Shown: in pieces, positions 20,358 to 22,945 of the stretch
Position numbering within the stretch: position 1 is the stretch's first letter
Layout of the letters: each line of letters begins with the position of its first letter
Source of the DNA: a virus
IMG/VR virus record: IMGVR_UViG_3300037875_000394
Location: 1 to 22,945 of that record
Direction: 5' to 3' (one strand)
DNA: 22,945 nt
The notes under the pieces: model-generated
The model's database searches: none
What the model was told of the DNA's origin: nothing
What the model saw: the letters and a program-made list of their open reading frames with translations, nothing else
Program-made: the position numbers and the translations under genes

Positions 20358-20474
20358 AACGGCAATAGCTAAGTAAACTATAGAACTTAGCAACTGACCA
20401 CACCACCCCATCTCATGGGTAACTTGGTTTATAATTCCGTATTCGATCAGGTCGTTTTCATCTAGCCTTGTCAT
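20286..20474 (-). CDS. 62-aa small membrane protein overlapping the nuclease 3' end
   Basis: After a polar N-terminus (MTRLDENDLIEYGIINQ) residues about 28-62 are strongly hydrophobic (LLSSIVYLAIAVLLFAVGGALIL...), giving one or two membrane spans. Its first 17 bases overlap the 94-aa gene, so translation may be coupled. Its last 72 bases lie antisense to the nuclease's Lys/Arg-rich tail. Hydrophobic codons opposite Lys/Arg-rich ones can arise by chance, but the hydrophobic stretch continues outside the overlap, which favours a real gene. Confidence 0.55.
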   Translation of the reverse strand: MTRLDENDLIEYGIINQVTHEMGWCGQLLSSIVYLAIAVLLFAVGGALILSPFLELFNALFA

Positions 20475-20742
20475 TTGTGATCAATGGGTAGTATATACTT
20501 ATATCAATGGATGTAAAAAAGTTTTCCACCTGTTCAGGTGAATACCTACACTTCTTTGTTAGGTAGTTAAACAGACTGCTTTGTTTAATCTGTTTCTGTT
20601 TGTTAAGGGATTCAAGGATCTTGATTTGAAAATGCTTTATAAATTTTTCTGAGTATTTATATCTCCATTTCTCTACAAAGTCTCTGTGTAGAGTATGATT
20701 GATTAAATCTATAAAATCTATAAAGTCTATATCTGTATTCAT
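20458..20742 (-). CDS. 94-aa hypothetical protein
   Basis: Soluble, helical and Lys/Phe/Ile-rich. The start has an AGGA site and a TATAAAT sequence (20761-20755) upstream. The C-terminal half (SLFNYLTKKCRYSPEQVENF, then YYPLIT) looks like a small helical domain. Size and placement among replication genes would suit a transcription or recombination accessory factor such as T4 gp33 or UvsY, but no motif establishes it. I record it as unknown. Confidence 0.68.
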   Translation of the reverse strand: MNTDIDFIDFIDLINHTLHRDFVEKWRYKYSEKFIKHFQIKILESLNKQKQIKQSSLFNYLTKKCRYSPEQVENFFTSIDISIYYPLITNDKAR

Positions 20743-20752
20743 ATTCCTAACT

Positions 20753-20766
20753 TAATTTATATATTA
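20753..20766. promoter_or_regulatory. AT-rich divergent promoter-like site (TATAAAT / TTATATATTA)
   Basis: In the 33-bp gap between divergent genes, the minus strand reads TATAAAT (20761-20755), close to the T4 late box, 12 bases before the 94-aa start. The plus strand reads TTATATATTA before the GAGGCGAG site of the 155-aa gene. Direction cannot be decided from sequence. Confidence 0.35.
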
Positions 20767-20775
20767 GAGGCGAGA

Positions 20776-21243
20776 ATGGCTCTCTTTTCAAAAAAAACCC
20801 AAGAATTTTTAGAAGACGCAGGTAAAAGTCCCAAGAGGGTGGGTACGCCTATTGAGGCCAGCGCAGGATACATTACTCCAGGGGATATTTTAATCTTTAG
20901 ATATTTCAATCATCTTTGGGCAAAATACTCAGGGAGAGGAGCAGGAAGCAGAGAACAACGAGTGGTGTTGGTTGTGAAGACTAAAAGAGGTAATGGTATA
21001 TTTATGGCATCTCCCAAGTCTCCCAGCGCAAGAGATGGTGATTTCCTCATGAGTGCTTTTAATTTAGAGGGCAGATCCGAAGAAGTTATTGATACTATCA
21101 TAGAAAACCTATATAAAAAGAGGAGACGCGCTTCTTACTACGGGCTAATACATCAAAGCCTCCAAAAACTCTTAGGTCCAGACAGCTTTAGAACCTTTAG
21201 GCTGAAAGGGATGAAGGGTATCTATAAGTTAACTCTGAAATAA
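20776..21243 (+). CDS. 155-aa hypothetical protein upstream of the tape measure gene
   Basis: Start supported by GAGGCGAG seven to eight bases upstream. It has a central beta-rich domain (about 30-80: YITPGDILIFRYFN, then REQRVVLVVKTKRGNGIFMASPK), followed by a helical Arg/Lys-rich segment (about 100-130) and a short C-terminal strand. The GDILIF...VVLVV spacing is reminiscent of small SH3-like barrels, but no family is claimed. Three bases separate it from the tape measure gene, so it is probably cotranscribed and may be a tail or assembly protein. Confidence 0.72.
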   Translation: MALFSKKTQEFLEDAGKSPKRVGTPIEASAGYITPGDILIFRYFNHLWAKYSGRGAGSREQRVVLVVKTKRGNGIFMASPKSPSARDGDFLMSAFNLEGRSEEVIDTIIENLYKKRRRASYYGLIHQSLQKLLGPDSFRTFRLKGMKGIYKLTLK

Positions 21244-21246
21244 ATC

Positions 21247-22945
21247 ATGGCAGACGAACCAAATAATCTTGAAGAACTCATCAAGCAGCTTTTAGCGGTG
21301 ACCGTTGCTTCGAATGAGGCCCGAGGTGATGCAGAGAAGGAAGCGAAGGAGCAGCGAGATAAGGCTACGGCAAAGCAGGATAAAGAGGATAAGAAGATTG
21401 GGAACCAGTTAAGACAGGCTGATGGTCATCTTACCAATCTCCCCGTAATCGGTAAGATGACCAAATTTATCTCCAGCCAGATAAATCAAGTCGCTAACCA
21501 ATCTCTGAAACTTCAAGAAGCAGCCCTATCCAGAGGCATGACCTTAGGTTCGGCTATAGACCGTAACAGTAAGGTTCAGAAGCAGTTAACCACCTATACT
21601 GGGGCTGCTGTAGGTTCGATGGCTGCTGTCCAAACTAACTTTGAGATGTTTGCAGGAGGTTTGGGTGATGCTAGTTATGAAACCAGTAGACTAGTTCACG
21701 CTACTAGGTTATCTTCAGGTCAACAAAAACAACTCATTGCTGGGTTAGCTAAGAATACCCGAGGTATGGGCTTTACTAGTGAAGAAACTAGTAGACTTGC
21801 TGATACTACTTTAGGAATGAGCCAGAAATATGGTATCAGTACTAACGAATTAGTGAATGCAGTTGGTGGGTTATCAGACCAGCTTTATGATTTTGCTGCT
21901 TTAGGTATCGGTGCAGAAATACAAGAAGCTGCTACTGTACTAGCTGCGGGACTAGGCCCAGCAATGGCTAAGGTTGGTCCTGAGCTTATTGGAGCTTTCA
22001 CTAAAGGCGACAGCATGATTCAAGCATCCCTTCTAGGTGTGAGCGCAGAGAGAGCGGAACTCCTTAAACAAGGGGGAGATCAAACAAAAGCTGCTATTGG
22101 ATTAGTAACCAAGGGTGGAGCCGAAGCTGAACGCTTAATTAATCAGTGGACTTCCGGGGGGATGGATAGAGGACTAGCGTTACAACAGCTTACTCAGATT
22201 TACGGAAAAGAAACAACACAACTTCTTGCTGCTAGGAATGAATTACAAGATCAAGCAGATGCGAGGAAAATGTCCCTTACGGCTTACACTAAGCAGATGC
22301 AGAAAGAAGCAAAGATTAAAGAAGAGTGGGCGACCACATGGCAGAACTTTAAAGATAGGGTAGTCTCCCCCCTTCAAGAAGTGGTTATGGCTTTTGTTAA
22401 TTTTGGTCTTCAATTAATAAGTTATTTTGGACCTCTTATTAAAGTAGTTGCTCAACTTTCTCTGGGTGTTGTTTCCTTGATGATGGCAGTCATAGCCATG
22501 AAAAAAGCCTTTATTCTCTGGCAAGTAGCTCAGAAGGGGTATGGAATGGCGAAGGGTGCGATTGGAGCAGCGGGAGGAGGGCTTGCAGGGGCTGGTCGCG
22601 CAGCGAAAGGGGGCATCGGGGCTGGTTGGGACAAACTAAAAGGCTTCATTACGGGGAAGAAGGGTGGAGGAGCAGGAGGAGGCTTAGGGGACAAACTAAA
22701 AGGCTTCATTACGGGGAAGAAGGGTGGAGGAGCAGGAGGAGGCTTAGGAGCCCCTAAGCCTGGGGGAGGAGGAGGAGCCATGCCGGGAGCCCCTGCTGGG
22801 GGTGGAGGCTTAGGGGGCTTCCTAGGGAAGCTAGGAGACGGGCTAAAGAAGCTAGGGACAACGGGGGCTCTGAAGGGCGCAGCGGTCATTGCGATTCTCG
22901 CTGCCTCTTTAGCAATTGCAGCGGTTGGATTTGGATTATTTGGGA
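21247..22945 (+). CDS. Tail tape measure protein, N-terminal part (runs off the window)
   Basis: An open frame of 566 codons from the ATG at 21247 to the window edge. Residues 1-60 are a charged helix (Glu/Lys/Gln-rich), and a long Ala/Gln-rich, mostly helical body follows. A hydrophobic stretch lies near 390-425 (FGPLIKVVAQLSLGVVSLMMAVIAM), then a Gly/Lys-rich region (about 440-530), then another hydrophobic helix at the edge (AAVIAILAASLAIAAVGFG). Charged helix, Ala-rich coil and membrane-active segments are the tape measure pattern: it sets tail length and is ejected with DNA into the host envelope. No strong ribosome site was seen. It contains an exact 20-residue tandem duplication (462-501). 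Confidence 0.82.
   Translation, partial: MADEPNNLEELIKQLLAVTVASNEARGDAEKEAKEQRDKATAKQDKEDKKIGNQLRQADGHLTNLPVIGKMTKFISSQINQVANQSLKLQEAALSRGMTLGSAIDRNSKVQKQLTTYTGAAVGSMAAVQTNFEMFAGGLGDASYETSRLVHATRLSSGQQKQLIAGLAKNTRGMGFTSEETSRLADTTLGMSQKYGISTNELVNAVGGLSDQLYDFAALGIGAEIQEAATVLAAGLGPAMAKVGPELIGAFTKGDSMIQASLLGVSAERAELLKQGGDQTKAAIGLVTKGGAEAERLINQWTSGGMDRGLALQQLTQIYGKETTQLLAARNELQDQADARKMSLTAYTKQMQKEAKIKEEWATTWQNFKDRVVSPLQEVVMAFVNFGLQLISYFGPLIKVVAQLSLGVVSLMMAVIAMKKAFILWQVAQKGYGMAKGAIGAAGGGLAGAGRAAKGGIGAGWDKLKGFITGKKGGGAGGGLGDKLKGFITGKKGGGAGGGLGAPKPGGGGGAMPGAPAGGGGLGGFLGKLGDGLKKLGTTGALKGAAVIAILAASLAIAAVGFGLFG
22628..22748 (+). repeat. Perfect 60-bp tandem duplication inside the tape measure gene
   Basis: Bases 22628-22688 are identical to 22688-22748 (period 60 bp), giving two in-frame copies of a 20-residue unit beginning DKLKGFITGKK and ending GGLG (residues 462-481 and 482-501). 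With no differences between copies, the duplication is recent or kept uniform by recombination. Confidence 0.95.

Noticed and set aside
22530-22889. 119-aa Pro-rich minus-strand ORF
   Set aside because: Mirror image of the Gly-rich tape measure segment; composition explained by the GGA/GGG codons opposite.
1-22945. Integrase, attachment sites or insertion sequences
   Set aside because: No recombinase-like protein, transposase or flanking target duplication was seen.

Overview
This window looks like part of the genome of a T4-type tailed phage with a contractile tail, most likely marine. The basis is a gp17-like terminase large subunit, a gp20-like portal, a UvsW-like helicase, a T4 baseplate-hub-like protein, a TOPRIM primase, a RecB/Cas4-like nuclease and the start of a tape measure protein. 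Genes are packed tightly with ATGA or TAATG overlaps, small unknown proteins are common, and there are no rRNA or recognisable tRNA genes. The host cannot be named. Two consensus sigma70 promoters (TTGACA, 17 bp, TATAAT) point to a bacterial host. Family assignments were made by reading motifs, without database searches.

Layout. (1) 1-504: small leftward genes (48, 66 and 33 aa, plus one running off the edge) driven by two near-identical consensus promoters whose -10 box lies six bases before the ATG, so the mRNAs should be leaderless; this looks like the edge of an early region. (2) 505-782: noncoding, with a 70% GC block and a strong leftward terminator. (3) 783-1924: two leftward unknown genes, one Cys-rich. 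(4) 2050-4422: a rightward accessory cassette with a tubulin/FtsZ-superfamily GTPase, a small membrane protein, a soluble PAP2-type phosphatase and two tiny ORFs. (5) 4423-5411: a leftward pair, a DUF1360-like membrane protein and a glycosyltransferase. (6) 5432-15077: a rightward virion block with terminase, portal, a 575-aa unknown with an acidic tail, a 1409-aa collagen-like fibre built from five collagen segments and four related globular modules, and a small membrane protein. (7) 15074-16671: leftward UvsW-like helicase and a 75-aa protein. (8) 16720-18579: rightward baseplate-hub-like gene with a textbook -1 frameshift signal, and a 310-aa unknown. (9) 18566-20742: primase (left) and RecB-like nuclease (right) whose 5' ends overlap, then two small leftward genes. 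(10) 20776-22945: a 155-aa unknown and the 5' part of the tape measure gene, which runs off the window.

How it fits together. Packaging (terminase and portal), tail (hub-like protein, tape measure) and host-contact (collagen fibre) genes are mostly rightward. Replication and recombination genes (helicase, primase) sit between them on the other strand. A TATAAT-containing motif, CTATA(TA)ATA, without a -35 box recurs just upstream of the first gene of several blocks and may be this phage's late promoter. The most notable items are the viral tubulin-like GTPase, the -1 frameshift cassette, the leaderless promoter architecture, the modular collagen fibre and a three-way-junction inverted repeat at 4428-4490.
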